64,000 bases of DNA from Paenibacillus sp. 32O-W. GTDB lineage: Bacteria; Bacillota; Bacilli; Paenibacillales; NBRC-103111. Under the pieces are notes generated by a model that saw nothing but the letters and a program-made list of their open reading frames with translations, had not been told where the DNA came from and did no database searches. The translations under genes were made by a program, and so were the position numbers. The stretch is from NCBI RefSeq assembly GCF_007679495.1, contig NZ_VEGP01000015.1:1-64000 (forward strand), written 5' to 3'. Positions 1-8,940 of the stretch are shown here, in pieces (position 1 is the first letter of the stretch; each line of letters starts with the position of its first letter).

Positions 1-124
1 TGTTCTCGACAAACACCATTCTACCAAAGATTTGGGCACTTTTTTATGTTTTCAATGAACGGTACTTTCGAAATTTAAGTTGATATCTATTCATTCGATC
101 AGAAGGCCGGGAAACCCTTTAATA

Positions 125-1015
125 TCACCCTTTAACCGCACCGATCAGCATTCCTCTGACAAAATACTTTTGCAAAAACGGATAAACCGCAAGGATCGGC
201 AGAATCGCTACGACGACCGTGGCCATCTTGATCGTTTCCGGAGGAAGCTGCTGCATAAGCTGGCTGTTCATCAATTGCAGCTCCTGGCTGACGTTCGGAT
301 TCTGGATCATATTGCGCAGAACAAGCTGGATAGGATAGAGGGATTTATCGCTTATATATAGAATGGCCTTAAAAAAATCATTCCAATGTCCGACAGCATA
401 GAAGAGTCCTATCGTTGCAATGATCGGCATGGAGAGGGGCAGCACGATGCGAAACATGGTCTGAAAGTCGCCGCAGCCGTCCACCTTCGCCGCATCTTCT
501 ATTTCGTCGGGGAGGTTCTGGAAGTAAGTCTTGACAATCAGCATATTAAAAGCGGAGACCAGTCCCGGGATAATCAACGCCCAGATCGTATTGGTCAATC
601 CGACTCCACGGACGACGAGATAGGTAGGGATCAGTCCGCCGTTAAAAAGCATCGTAAACACGATGGCCAGCAGGAAGAAATTGCGTCCCGGAACGAATTT
701 CTTGGATAGCGGGTAGGCTAGCAGAATGGTCGTGGCAAGGTTCAAGGCGGTTCCTACCACGGTAACGAATACGGTAATCTTCAATGCCTGCGGAATGCGC
801 TGGCTGGAGAAAATCTCCTTGTAGGCATCGAAGGTAACGGAATTCGGTATGATGACGAAGCCGCCCCGGCTCAACACCTCCGAGAATGGCGTAATGGACA
901 TTATGAATACATAATAGATTGGAAACAAGCAGGCGAGGGCGAACAAGCCGAGAATAATATACAGAATGGCGTCAACGACACGATCTGTTTTCGTTTTATG
1001 CAGTACTAATGACAT
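125..1015 (-). CDS. CUT1 sugar ABC transporter permease (LplC/YtcP-like)
   Basis: A 296-residue inner-membrane permease of the binding-protein-dependent carbohydrate uptake family. About six hydrophobic segments are visible, and around residues 170-195 lies the cytoplasmic EAA loop (DAAKVDG followed by FRIVLP) that contacts the ATPase. The C-terminal end YFVRGMLIGAVKG is typical of the YtcP/LplC branch. The start has a clear AGGAGG site 7 bases upstream. It is the last gene of a three-gene minus-strand unit (lipoprotein, LplB-like permease, this gene). No ATPase gene is adjacent, so a shared MsmX-type ATPase elsewhere is inferred. The substrate is unknown; oligosaccharides are usual for this branch. 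Confidence 0.93.
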   Translation of the reverse strand: MSLVLHKTKTDRVVDAILYIILGLFALACLFPIYYVFIMSITPFSEVLSRGGFVIIPNSVTFDAYKEIFSSQRIPQALKITVFVTVVGTALNLATTILLAYPLSKKFVPGRNFFLLAIVFTMLFNGGLIPTYLVVRGVGLTNTIWALIIPGLVSAFNMLIVKTYFQNLPDEIEDAAKVDGCGDFQTMFRIVLPLSMPIIATIGLFYAVGHWNDFFKAILYISDKSLYPIQLVLRNMIQNPNVSQELQLMNSQLMQQLPPETIKMATVVVAILPILAVYPFLQKYFVRGMLIGAVKG

Positions 1016-1055
1016 AACTATGCCTCCTAACCTGATGCTAGTTAAAGTTCAACTT

Positions 1056-2006
1056 TTACCAAATTCCGGAGCCGCCCATTCTCTTGGATAGGTTATTGGC
1101 TCCCAGGACGAGAATAAAGCCGACTATGGATTTAAAGAAGCCTGTAGCGGACGAAATGCTGAATTCCAGCTTCTCTAGACCTTGCCGGTAAACCCAGGTA
1201 TCGATGATGTCGCCGACTTCATAAACACGGGCATTCAGGAAAATAAACACCTGCTCGAATCCGGCATCCAAAATATGCCCGATACGCAAGATAAGCAGCA
1301 GCAGGAAGACATCCCGGATCCCCGGCAGCGTAATGTGCCAGATCTGCCGCCAGCGGCTGGCGCCGTCAACGACTGCGGCCTCATACAGCTCGCTGTTAAT
1401 GGAGCTTAAGGCAGCCAGGTAGATGATGGCGCCGAAGCCGGTGCTTTTCCATAAGTCCGTAATAATTAGCAGTGGCCGGAAGAAGTTTTTGTCGGTCATC
1501 AGATTGACCTCTCCCCACCCCATGTTCTGATGAAATTGGGTATACAGCCCGGAGCCGGGAGCAAGGAAGGCGAATACAAGTCCGAATACAATGACCCAGG
1601 AGAGAAAGTGGGGACCGTAAGTAATGGTCTGTACGATCCGCTTGAACCAGGCTACCCGGATTTCATTGAGGATCAAAGCCAGCAGAACATCGGGGAACAT
1701 CCCGAAAATAATGCGATAAAAGCTTATAAGAACCGTATTGCGGAAAATGATGAAAAAATCAGGGGAGGCAAAAATTCTCCGGAAGTTATCCAGCCCCACC
1801 CATTCGCTGCCCCAAATTCCTTTGAGCAGGTTGTAATCCTTGAAGGCAATGATCAGTCCGCCCATCGGCAAATAGGAGAAGATAAGATAGTAAGCCAAAC
1901 CGGGCAGCATCATCAGGTAAAACCAACGGGCCCGATAAATCGATTTCCACTGGATTTTAGGCTTCGATTTTTTCGATTTTAGCGGCATAGCGATTTCTGG
2001 TTTCAT
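1056..2006 (-). CDS. CUT1 sugar ABC transporter permease (LplB-like)
   Basis: A 316-residue integral membrane permease, partner of the gene that follows it by 40 bases. The N-terminus is lysine-rich and cytoplasmic, followed by six predicted membrane segments. The EAA loop (YEAAVVDGASRW, then HITLPG) is near residues 205-230. The end NNLSKRMGGSGIW matches the LplB family's usual C-terminus. I chose the ATG at 2006 because AAAGGAG lies 9 bases upstream; a GTG two codons earlier is also possible. Together the two permeases form the heterodimeric channel for the sugar bound by the upstream lipoprotein. Confidence 0.93.
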   Translation of the reverse strand: MKPEIAMPLKSKKSKPKIQWKSIYRARWFYLMMLPGLAYYLIFSYLPMGGLIIAFKDYNLLKGIWGSEWVGLDNFRRIFASPDFFIIFRNTVLISFYRIIFGMFPDVLLALILNEIRVAWFKRIVQTITYGPHFLSWVIVFGLVFAFLAPGSGLYTQFHQNMGWGEVNLMTDKNFFRPLLIITDLWKSTGFGAIIYLAALSSINSELYEAAVVDGASRWRQIWHITLPGIRDVFLLLLILRIGHILDAGFEQVFIFLNARVYEVGDIIDTWVYRQGLEKLEFSISSATGFFKSIVGFILVLGANNLSKRMGGSGIW

Positions 2007-2053
2007 CTGCACAGACTCCTTTGTCGAGAAATTAATAGCTTGGCTGGTCTGTT

Positions 2054-2100
2054 GAAAAATCGGATACCGCAGAGAAAGAAAGCTTTCCCCGCGATATCCG
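2054..2100 (-). terminator. Intercistronic hairpin between lipoprotein and permease genes
   Basis: Reading the minus strand, CGGATATCGC pairs with GCGGTATCCG and is followed by a run ending in ATTTTT. It lies between the binding-protein gene and the LplB-like permease. Such partial terminators commonly leave the binding protein made in excess over the permeases; that role here is inferred. Confidence 0.6.
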
Positions 2101-2139
2101 CCAATTCATACCATCAAGCGCCATACGACAACGACTTAT

Positions 2140-3822
2140 TTATTTGTCTCTGAAAGTAATTGTACGCCCATGAGCCTTGGACATCTGTTCCGCATAGGCT
2201 TCGAAGACGGCCCGCCCGCCGTATTTATCCATCAGCTCCTCGCGGTATGTCGGCCAGTTGGAGGCATCCTGTTCTTCGAACAAGATCTTGCTCAGAACCG
2301 AATATAACTGATTGCGGAAATCTGCCAGATTATACCCTTCCGGCGGAGCTACGTTCGTTCCGATAGAAGGAAGGTATTTATAAGTTCTCAATTTCTCCAG
2401 GATGGCGCGGTCGCGATCCGTCTCCGTGGGACGGACCACCTCGAGCCCGAATACCTGAGGCTCATCCGCCGTAGCGAAGAACTGGTATATGTTCAGGAAA
2501 TCTCCCTGGTCGACGACATCCCGTTTGTAGGCATCCGCATCCAGCGTAATGGTATTGCCGTCTCTCTTGTAGTGGACGCCCTCTTGCCCGTAGCGGACCA
2601 ACAGGAACCCTTCCTCGCTGGCCATCCAGTCCAGAATTTGCAGAGTTCTTTCTACGTTCTCCAGCGGGGTGTCTTTGCCGAACATAAAGGGGTTGCCGGG
2701 CAAGGCTTCTGTCGCTACACCGGTGTCTGCAAAGGGGTGGAAGGGCTGCCAGTCGACCTTTTCCGCTTCTTCGGCTTTCCCGGCGGATTTCAGAATCTCT
2801 TTTGTTTTGAACTGAACGCTGTTCGGATCGTTGTCTAAAGCGGCAAACCGGGACCCGCTCCAGAAAATACCCGCTTTACCTTGCGCGGCCTTATTGATGT
2901 CTTCCCCTGTTTTTTGTAAAAACCAATCTTCATCTACAACTTTCATGTCAATGACCTTGCGGATATCGTCTAGCACTTGTTGGACTTTCAGATCGGAATA
3001 ACCGTCCACCAATTGATCATTAACCAATCCGAGTCCATAGAGGCCGTTTTTCAAATATTCCGGCCAGTAGACGTAAGGGAGGGTTCCGTTGCCGACGGTC
3101 GTAAACCCTTTGGTATCATCTTTGCCGTTATTGTCGGGATCATTAAAGGTAAACGCCTTCATGACCTCGATCATTTCTTCATAATTTGTCGGGATATCGA
3201 CATCGACCCCCTTGGCCTTCAGGTTGTCGATCCAGTCCTGTCGAACGTAGTAGGAAACGTATTGCTGTTTGGCGAACGGGACCGGGGCGCGCATAAATTT
3301 ATTCTGTACTTTGTAACGCTCTAGCTCATCCTCTTTAACCCAGTATTTAAAGTAGTTTGGCATTTTTTCCGGGGTAACGAGTCCGGTCATATCCAGGGTT
3401 AATCCGTCTTTAATATAGGTGTTGGAAGTGGCGCCGTCGGACATGAACATATCTGGAACATCCCGACCGGCCATCATCAGATTCAGCTTGGTGATGAAAT
3501 CCGCGCCGACTTGCATATGTTCGATTTGCAGGTCGACATTGAATTTTTCTTCAATGGTCTTTCTTACGAAATCTTTGTCTTTAGGGGGCAAGCTTGAATT
3601 GTTGGAGCCGTTTACGAACCATTTCAGCGTGAGCTTCTTATCGTTAGAGTTGGACTGCCCTTGCCCTTGATCCCCATCCTTGTTGTTGTTGGTGGCGTCC
3701 GGCGTCGGTGTCGGCTCGTTAGCTCCCTTATCCGAATTACAGGCGGCAAGGAATAAGATTAAGACTAGCGAACATAACAGCATGAATGTGGTACGGAATT
3801 TAACATTCTTCAATCCTTTCAT
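2140..3822 (-). CDS. Extracellular sugar-binding lipoprotein (ABC transporter)
   Basis: An approximately 560-residue solute-binding protein of the large LplA/YtcQ type. It has a lipoprotein signal peptide: positive residues, a hydrophobic core LVLILF and the lipobox LAAC, then an acidic, Asn/Gln-rich linker. The mature part has the family's alternating lobe pattern, with a D-x-D-N-N-G-x-D loop (DPDNNGKDD) of the calcium-like kind near the first third. It is the first gene of the unit with the two permeases. The start is uncertain: ATG at 3822 has AAGGGG touching it, a TTG at 3813 has the same site at better spacing, and a TTG at 3840 has no site. A cre site lies immediately upstream, so CcpA repression is likely. 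Confidence 0.92.
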   Translation of the reverse strand: MKGLKNVKFRTTFMLLCSLVLILFLAACNSDKGANEPTPTPDATNNNKDGDQGQGQSNSNDKKLTLKWFVNGSNNSSLPPKDKDFVRKTIEEKFNVDLQIEHMQVGADFITKLNLMMAGRDVPDMFMSDGATSNTYIKDGLTLDMTGLVTPEKMPNYFKYWVKEDELERYKVQNKFMRAPVPFAKQQYVSYYVRQDWIDNLKAKGVDVDIPTNYEEMIEVMKAFTFNDPDNNGKDDTKGFTTVGNGTLPYVYWPEYLKNGLYGLGLVNDQLVDGYSDLKVQQVLDDIRKVIDMKVVDEDWFLQKTGEDINKAAQGKAGIFWSGSRFAALDNDPNSVQFKTKEILKSAGKAEEAEKVDWQPFHPFADTGVATEALPGNPFMFGKDTPLENVERTLQILDWMASEEGFLLVRYGQEGVHYKRDGNTITLDADAYKRDVVDQGDFLNIYQFFATADEPQVFGLEVVRPTETDRDRAILEKLRTYKYLPSIGTNVAPPEGYNLADFRNQLYSVLSKILFEEQDASNWPTYREELMDKYGGRAVFEAYAEQMSKAHGRTITFRDK

Positions 3823-3844
3823 CCCCTTCGTTATGATCAACTCA

Positions 3845-3859
3845 TTGAAAACGATTACA
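3845..3859. promoter_or_regulatory. Catabolite-responsive element (cre)
   Basis: TTGAAAACGATTACA matches the Bacillus cre consensus WTGNAARCGNWWWCA at every position. It sits directly in front of the binding-lipoprotein gene, where bound CcpA would block transcription or its start. Confidence 0.75.
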
Positions 3860-3942
3860 AATAAGATTGTAAACGAAGGAGACGTTGTAATCCTATAGTA
3901 TTTTTTTAACTTTCGATGGTAATCTAATTACTATTGATGACG

Positions 3943-3967
3943 ACAACCCGCTATTAAAGCGGGTTGT
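3943..3967 (-). terminator. Strong hairpin, likely terminator of the small upstream gene
   Basis: A perfect 10-bp stem (ACAACCCGCT with AGCGGGTTGT) around a 5-base loop. It lies 30 bases past the stop of the 59-codon frame and upstream of the transporter promoter. It lacks a good U-run on either strand, so termination is only likely. Confidence 0.45.
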
Positions 3968-3996
3968 TTCGTGAACCGGAACGGCTATCCGAATTG

Positions 3997-4176
3997 CTAT
4001 TCTTTGTTTCCTATAAATAATTCCGTGCGAATGACCCGGTTATGGGCGCTAAATTGATCCACTTCCTCACGATTGTTGAACTCAGCCACACCTTGGTCAT
4101 CCTGCCCGTTATCGTACCACACCGTGTATTCAATGCGGGCATCCAGCGGCTCATATCCATTCATGCTCGTCTGCAT
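3997..4176 (-). CDS. Small hypothetical protein (59 aa)
   Basis: A 59-codon frame in the gap between the transporter and the WGxxGxxG gene. The product is acidic and aromatic, with the stretch DARIEYTVWYDNGQDDQG and end NRVIRTELFIGNKE, which looks like an alternating beta-strand pattern rather than random sequence. AAGGAG lies just before the first ATG and 12 bases before a second ATG at 4164, so either may be the true start. I do not recognise a family. It may be a truncated remnant. Confidence 0.45.
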   Translation of the reverse strand: MQTSMNGYEPLDARIEYTVWYDNGQDDQGVAEFNNREEVDQFSAHNRVIRTELFIGNKE

Positions 4177-4258
4177 CTCCTTATCATCCGATGAAAAAAA
4201 CGGCCTGAAAATCCGCCTGGATATTCAAGCCATCTTGAAGTTTGGTTCATGCCGAAGA

Positions 4259-4705
4259 TTAACGTTGGGGATCCCGGTCTCCGTTCCGTTCGCGGTTACG
4301 GCCCGTCAAGCCGGCCAAGCCCACCAGACCCAACAAACCTAACCAGCTCCAGTTTCCGTAGTTCCCCGTTTCTCGGGTAGTGTAGGTCTGGGCTCTTGTT
4401 CCGTAAGGTCTATAGGTCACGCCCGTGCCGCGAGTCGTTCCGTCTGTGCCGGTACCTCTAGTCCCATCCATAGTGGTTGTGCCGCGGGGCGTCCCGTCTA
4501 GACCGGTACCTCTAACTCCATCTACAGTCGTATTTGGATCAGGTGAGCCTGCCGGGGGAGTCGGTACGGTCGTTTTATCCGTCGGCTCCGATACTCCGTA
4601 AGTGTGATTGGTTGTCGTAGGAGCAGGAGAAGACTCGGCGCTAGCCGTCAAAGCAAACATGAAGGACAGAGCTAAAGACATAAGGGTCAAGCTGATCTTC
4701 TTCAT
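4259..4705 (-). CDS. Exported WGxxGxxG-CTERM-type protein
   Basis: A 148-residue protein with a classical signal peptide cleaved near ASA-ES, about 90 residues of low-complexity Thr/Pro/Gly sequence with imperfect repeats of the form DGxRGTG, then a C-terminal motif NWSWLGLLGLVGLAGL followed by basic residues. This tail has the layout of the WGxxGxxG C-terminal sorting-like domain: a tryptophan, one hydrophobic helix with spaced glycines, then Arg-rich end. Such proteins are thought to be anchored or processed at the membrane; the function is unknown. The ribosome site (GAGGAGGTGAG) is strong. Confidence 0.75.
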   Translation of the reverse strand: MKKISLTLMSLALSFMFALTASAESSPAPTTTNHTYGVSEPTDKTTVPTPPAGSPDPNTTVDGVRGTGLDGTPRGTTTMDGTRGTGTDGTTRGTGVTYRPYGTRAQTYTTRETGNYGNWSWLGLLGLVGLAGLTGRNRERNGDRDPQR

Positions 4706-4776
4706 TATCTCACCTCCTCACTCCCCGTTAGTGTGATATGATGTTTCCCGGATTATGAGCATCAAAACCTGCCAGA

Positions 4777-5604
4777 TTATTGGTGAACGTAGCGGCCTTG
4801 GTCCGGAATGGCCAAGCGGTCGAAATCCCGGGCCAGAGTCTCTAGCTGCCCGGCGAGATCCCGGCCGAACATCGGTTGACCGTGACCTGTATAGGCAGTG
4901 GCCGGATTTAATGCAGCGAGCTTCCGAACCGATTCTCGGGCTTGCTGCCAATCGGTTGTGAAATAGGCGGGCGGACCATGGATTTCCCTGGTCTGAGTCA
5001 TGACGGACAGAGCGGATTCCTGCTTGACCGTAATAAAAGCGTCACCCGCGATGACCGTCCGGTCCTTCTCCCTGAACAGGGAAACGTGTCCGGGGGTATG
5101 CCCTGGCGTGTGAATCCATCGCCACTCCGGCAGGGAAGGAACGCTGCCGTCCGATGGCAGGGGCTCGATCCGGCCGCCCAAGTCTATCCCTTCATTGGGA
5201 TAGAGGGGAGAAATTCCGGCCATCAGCCCACCTCCGACGGTAGGATCGGCAGGGGGGTAATCCTTGCGCCCCGTAAGGTAAGGAAGCTCGAGCGAATGCG
5301 CAAAGACGGGAACTTCCCAATGATCGGCCAGCTCGATAACGGTGCCTACATGGTCGAAGTGTCCGTGGGTGAGAATGATCGCCTTCGGCTTGCTGCCTAC
5401 TCCGAATCGTTCTTCGGCAGCACCGATAATTTTGTTCGCAAAGCGGCCGATGCCTGTATCGACCAGCACCCAGTCTGCCGCACCGGATTCCTTCGGTTTT
5501 CCGATCATATAGAGGTTAACGATTAGTGTGGTGATCTGGTGAATATCGGAAATCTGTCCATTGTCCGTGGCTTCGACCGTGCGATCCGATTCGTTTCTTA
5601 ACAA
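4777..5604 (-). CDS. Metallo-beta-lactamase-fold hydrolase
   Basis: A 275-residue cytoplasmic hydrolase. The metal-binding motif THGHFDH is near residues 79-85, followed by HTPGHTPGH, GDAF and a late GHGQP, the standard five-part ligand set for two metal ions. It resembles YflN-type or glyoxalase II-like enzymes; the substrate cannot be given. I chose the TTG at 5604 because GGAAGGGAG precedes it at 9-10 bases and the conserved fold begins soon after. The open frame continues upstream to 5991 without family similarity, through a terminator. Confidence 0.85.
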   Translation of the reverse strand: MLRNESDRTVEATDNGQISDIHQITTLIVNLYMIGKPKESGAADWVLVDTGIGRFANKIIGAAEERFGVGSKPKAIILTHGHFDHVGTVIELADHWEVPVFAHSLELPYLTGRKDYPPADPTVGGGLMAGISPLYPNEGIDLGGRIEPLPSDGSVPSLPEWRWIHTPGHTPGHVSLFREKDRTVIAGDAFITVKQESALSVMTQTREIHGPPAYFTTDWQQARESVRKLAALNPATAYTGHGQPMFGRDLAGQLETLARDFDRLAIPDQGRYVHQ

Positions 5605-5706
5605 GATTGAACTCTCCCTTCCAAAAAGGATTTCCTCGTTGGTTTGCCCAAAATTTCGCCGTAAGATACGTGATTGCAGGAAAGGATTGAAAGGATTGCT
5701 GAATAC

Positions 5707-5737
5707 AAAAAACGGAGAACCTATATCAGGTTCTCCG
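5707..5737 (-). terminator. Rho-independent terminator
   Basis: A 10-bp perfect stem (CGGAGAACCT with AGGTTCTCCG), followed on the minus strand by six T. It ends the aldo/keto reductase unit and separates it from the hydrolase gene. Confidence 0.85.
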
Positions 5738-5780
5738 CTTGATTTGAAGTATAGAGGGTGATACAAGTGATACAAAAAAA

Positions 5781-6713
5781 TCAGGCTTCCACGTCTTCCA
5801 GCCAACGAATTTCCTCCGGTGTCAGCCGGATTTGGGTCGCTTCCGCGCAGGACTCCATCTCGGCCTGATTCCGGGGCCCGATCAGGGCGGCGGTCGGGAA
5901 GGGCTGATTCAGAACGTAAGCGAGAGCGATCTGAATCGCCGTGACTCCCCGCTTGGCGGCCAGCTCTTCCGCCCGGCGCAGGCGCTCCCAATTGGCCTCG
6001 CTGTAGAACACGCGGACCGTGTCCGGATCGCTCAGGTCATCGGGGCGGTATCTTCCCGTGAAGAAGCCGCGGGCCTGCGACGACCATGACAGCAGCGGAA
6101 GCCCGCTGGCCGTATGCCAGGCGCACGTATCCGCGTCTGCGGACACGCAGCCTTCCCAATAAGGCTCCTTGGCCTTGGCCAAGCTCAGATTGGGGCTGCT
6201 GAAGGAGAAGCCCGTCAGTCCGTGCCGGGCAGCATAATCGTTGGCCTCCTGAATCCGCTGGTGCGTCCAGTTGGAGGCGCCGATGGCCCGGATTCGTCCG
6301 GCCTCGATGTGGCTGTTGAGCGCTTCCATAATCGGGCCGACGGGAACGTTCGGATCATCACGATGCAGGGCATAGAGGTCTACATAATCCGTTTGCAGTC
6401 TTTCGAGGCTTTCCAGCAAGTCTTGGCGAATGGCTTCCGCATGAACTCGCGGCCCCGCAGCATCGTGATGCGCCCCCTTGGTCAGTATCACGATATCCTC
6501 ACGTTTGCCTCTTTGCTTCAACCACAGGCCGATAGCGACTTCGCTTTTGCCCCCGCAATAGATGTGGGCGGTATCGATAGTATTCCCGCCGATACGGATA
6601 TAGGCCTCTAGGATTTCGCTCACTAGATCGATCTTTTCCGGCATGAAATAGTCCGAGCCCATAATGAGCTGCGATACTTTCGTCTCTAAACCATTAATGG
6701 AGATAAAATTCAT
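5781..6713 (-). CDS. Aldo/keto reductase
   Basis: A 310-residue NAD(P)H-dependent aldo/keto reductase. The catalytic tetrad is visible: Asp and Tyr in IDTAHIY, Lys in LTKG, His in YALHRD. The nucleotide-binding end is seen as the late ALIGPRN segment. I placed the start at ATG 6713, where TAGGAGG lies about 10 bases upstream; that site overlaps the stop of the dehydrogenase gene ahead of it, so the two are translationally close and cotranscribed. The pair probably oxidises and reduces a sugar or polyol, but the substrate is not shown by sequence. Confidence 0.92.
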   Translation of the reverse strand: MNFISINGLETKVSQLIMGSDYFMPEKIDLVSEILEAYIRIGGNTIDTAHIYCGGKSEVAIGLWLKQRGKREDIVILTKGAHHDAAGPRVHAEAIRQDLLESLERLQTDYVDLYALHRDDPNVPVGPIMEALNSHIEAGRIRAIGASNWTHQRIQEANDYAARHGLTGFSFSSPNLSLAKAKEPYWEGCVSADADTCAWHTASGLPLLSWSSQARGFFTGRYRPDDLSDPDTVRVFYSEANWERLRRAEELAAKRGVTAIQIALAYVLNQPFPTAALIGPRNQAEMESCAEATQIRLTPEEIRWLEDVEA

Positions 6714-6726
6714 CGCCTCTAACCTC

Positions 6727-7731
6727 CTAATGTGGAATAACGACTCTCGAACGTGTCCGGGCCGATTCCAGGCACGCATCCAGCACACGCATATTCCGAA
6801 CGGAATCCTGCTGTCCGAAGGCCGGCGCGGCTTCGTCCAATACTACAGCGGCAAAATCATCCGCCTGAAGGGAATAATGGTTCATCGGCGGAAATTCGAC
6901 TTCCCGTCTCTGTCCGCGTACGGTGACGTAGAAGACGCTAGGGCTGTTCGGATCGCACACATAGGCAGACGGTACTTCAATCCGGCCATCCGTGCCCAAG
7001 ATCTCGAGTGTGTTACGGGAGGCGGCCCACATTCCGCAATCGAAGGTCAGAGCGATCCCGCCCGGGAACTCCAGCAGCCCGGAAGCCATCATATCGACGC
7101 CGTCATGGTGCTCGGAGAAGAAGGCATGAACAATGGCCGCTTCCGGCTCCGAACCGGTAACCAAACGAGCCGCACTGATCGGATATACCCCGATATCATA
7201 TAAAGCGCCGCCTCCCATTGCTTGATTAAAACGGAAATTGCCGGTATTCGCCGAGCTGTTGAAGGTGAAAGTTCCATGGATTCCACGCAGGTCCCCAAGC
7301 TCTCCGGAGGCAATGATCTCTTGGATTTTGTTATACCGGGGATGATGACGGTACATGAATGCCTCGGCCAAGTGAACGCCCGCCCGGGAACAGGCTGCGG
7401 TCATTTCCTCCGCTTCTCCGGCATCGATGGAGAAGGGCTTCTCACACAGTACATGCTTGCCTGCTTCTGCGGCGCGGATGGTCCACTCCTTATGCAGGTG
7501 ATTAGGGAGGGGGATGTATACGGCATCGACCGATTCGTCCTCCAGAAGCGCCTCGTAGCTTCCGTATGATCTGGCAATTCCGAGCTTTCCGGCGGTTTCC
7601 CGCGCCTTGGATTCGTCCCGGCTCGCAATGGCGATTACTTCTCCCCGGGAAGACTGTTGAATCCCGGGTATCACGGACCCTATGGCAATATTGGCGCATC
7701 CCATTACGCCCCAGCGAAGCTTTCTGCTCAT
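6727..7731 (-). CDS. Gfo/Idh/MocA family oxidoreductase
   Basis: A 334-residue NAD(P)-dependent dehydrogenase of the glucose-fructose oxidoreductase/inositol dehydrogenase family. The Rossmann glycine region is WGVMGCANIA, with the usual CEKPF lysine motif near residue 95 and an alpha/beta C-terminal domain. It leads the operon with the aldo/keto reductase 13 bases downstream. AAGGAG lies at good distance from the ATG. A divergent AraC regulator shares the promoter region, so induction by a sugar sensed by that regulator is likely. Confidence 0.93.
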   Translation of the reverse strand: MSRKLRWGVMGCANIAIGSVIPGIQQSSRGEVIAIASRDESKARETAGKLGIARSYGSYEALLEDESVDAVYIPLPNHLHKEWTIRAAEAGKHVLCEKPFSIDAGEAEEMTAACSRAGVHLAEAFMYRHHPRYNKIQEIIASGELGDLRGIHGTFTFNSSANTGNFRFNQAMGGGALYDIGVYPISAARLVTGSEPEAAIVHAFFSEHHDGVDMMASGLLEFPGGIALTFDCGMWAASRNTLEILGTDGRIEVPSAYVCDPNSPSVFYVTVRGQRREVEFPPMNHYSLQADDFAAVVLDEAAPAFGQQDSVRNMRVLDACLESARTRSRVVIPH

Positions 7732-7840
7732 GTCTTCAGCTCCTTGTTAAAAATTTATTGTTATTATAAACCAGCAATTTTAAAATGAATATAATAAAAT
7801 ATTGATGTCAATAACACGATTTTGTCCTCGAGGGGAGGGG

Positions 7841-8695
7841 ATGGCCATGGTGATGCGGCAGAGGCATCTGCCCACCATACCGGAGCACCGCCTGCTCTGT
7901 CTTCCGGTTTCGGTAGGCTGGTATTGGGACGAGCCCGAGCACATAGTTGACCGCAGCAAAGGGGCATGGAACGATTACAGTATTCATTTTGTATTGGAGG
8001 GCAAAGGATATGTCGAACTCGATGGCGCTATCCATACTCTTGGGAGAGGGGATGCATTCCTGTATTACCCTTATGAGCGGCAGCGTTACTATTCCTCCGA
8101 AGAAGAGCCCTGGAGTATCCGCTGGGTCCATTTTTACGGGAAGAAGCTGAATGAATTTCTGATCGGAATGGGGATTCAACGCTCCACACTCTGGTCGATC
8201 AGGCAACTGGAACCGCTGGAAGAGGCCCATCAGCGGCTGATGGAGGAAGCGGAGCGGCATGTATTGCTTCACGATGCGAAGCTGACGACACTTATGTATG
8301 CTTTGCTGGTCGAATTTATGTCGCAGGCGGTTCCCTTCATGCCGGCTAAAGGATCGGCCCCTTCAACGGAACGGATTGACGAGCTGCTGCCGCTTATGCA
8401 GGAGCAAGCTTGCGAGCCGTTTAACCTCGACTATTGGGCGGAGCAAGCCGGAGTGAGTACCTTCTATTTCTGCAAATTGTTCCGGCGGGCCACCCGAATG
8501 ACACCGCTGGCCTTCATCACCTTGTGCAGAATCCAAGCCGGCAAGGAGCAGCTTCTCGAGCGGCCGGACTGGCCGGTTAAACGGATTGCCGAAGAGTGCG
8601 GTTATCCGAATGCAAGCTATTTCAACAAGCGCTTTCTTGAGCACGAAGGGATGACCCCGACCGAGTTCCGTGAATTGTACGGCAGGCGGATATAA
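7841..8695 (+). CDS. AraC family transcriptional regulator
   Basis: A 284-residue regulator. Residues 40-100 form a cupin-like sensing barrel (HFVLEGKGYVELDG, GDAFLYYP), and the last 100 residues hold two helix-turn-helix units (YWAEQAGVSTFYFCKLFRR and IAEECGYPNASYFNKRF), ending in the usual MTPTEFR. GAGGGGAGGGG lies directly before ATG codons at 7841 and 7847; an upstream TTG at 7802 has no ribosome site. It is divergent from the dehydrogenase and aldo/keto reductase genes, which it most likely controls in response to a sugar. Confidence 0.92.
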   Translation: MAMVMRQRHLPTIPEHRLLCLPVSVGWYWDEPEHIVDRSKGAWNDYSIHFVLEGKGYVELDGAIHTLGRGDAFLYYPYERQRYYSSEEEPWSIRWVHFYGKKLNEFLIGMGIQRSTLWSIRQLEPLEEAHQRLMEEAERHVLLHDAKLTTLMYALLVEFMSQAVPFMPAKGSAPSTERIDELLPLMQEQACEPFNLDYWAEQAGVSTFYFCKLFRRATRMTPLAFITLCRIQAGKEQLLERPDWPVKRIAEECGYPNASYFNKRFLEHEGMTPTEFRELYGRRI

Positions 8696-8875
8696 AGTGA
8701 TGCTGCGAAGGTGAGTTTGTTCCCGACAGCCGCCCGGATGGCCGGACTGAGGGTTTGAGGATTAAAGCTCCGATTATTTCTTCAACAAAAAATTATTTTT
8801 TCTTTTTTTTGTATTTTTTGTCCTCAATAAGTTGTACAATGTCCATGGGGGCTGATCCTTCCGCATTCGAGTGGG

Positions 8876-8905
8876 CGGGTTCGTACCCGACAGTTTCTTT
8901 TTTAA
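8876..8905 (+). terminator. Short hairpin with T-run before the dehydrogenase pair
   Basis: CGGGT pairs with ACCCG around TCGT and is followed after a few bases by TTTCTTTTTT. It could end readthrough from the AraC gene or act in the leader of the following pair. The short stem makes it weak. Confidence 0.35.
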
Positions 8906-8940
8906 ACAATCTTAATTAAGACGTAGGAGGAGTTTTCGAT

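Noticed and set aside
1-124. Possible regulatory or coding content at the left edge
   Set aside because: Short AT-rich DNA past the end of the permease gene with no motif or frame that could be supported.
5605-5991. N-terminal extension of the metallo-hydrolase
   Set aside because: The open frame upstream of 5604 passes through the terminator and the end of the aldo/keto reductase gene and has no family similarity.
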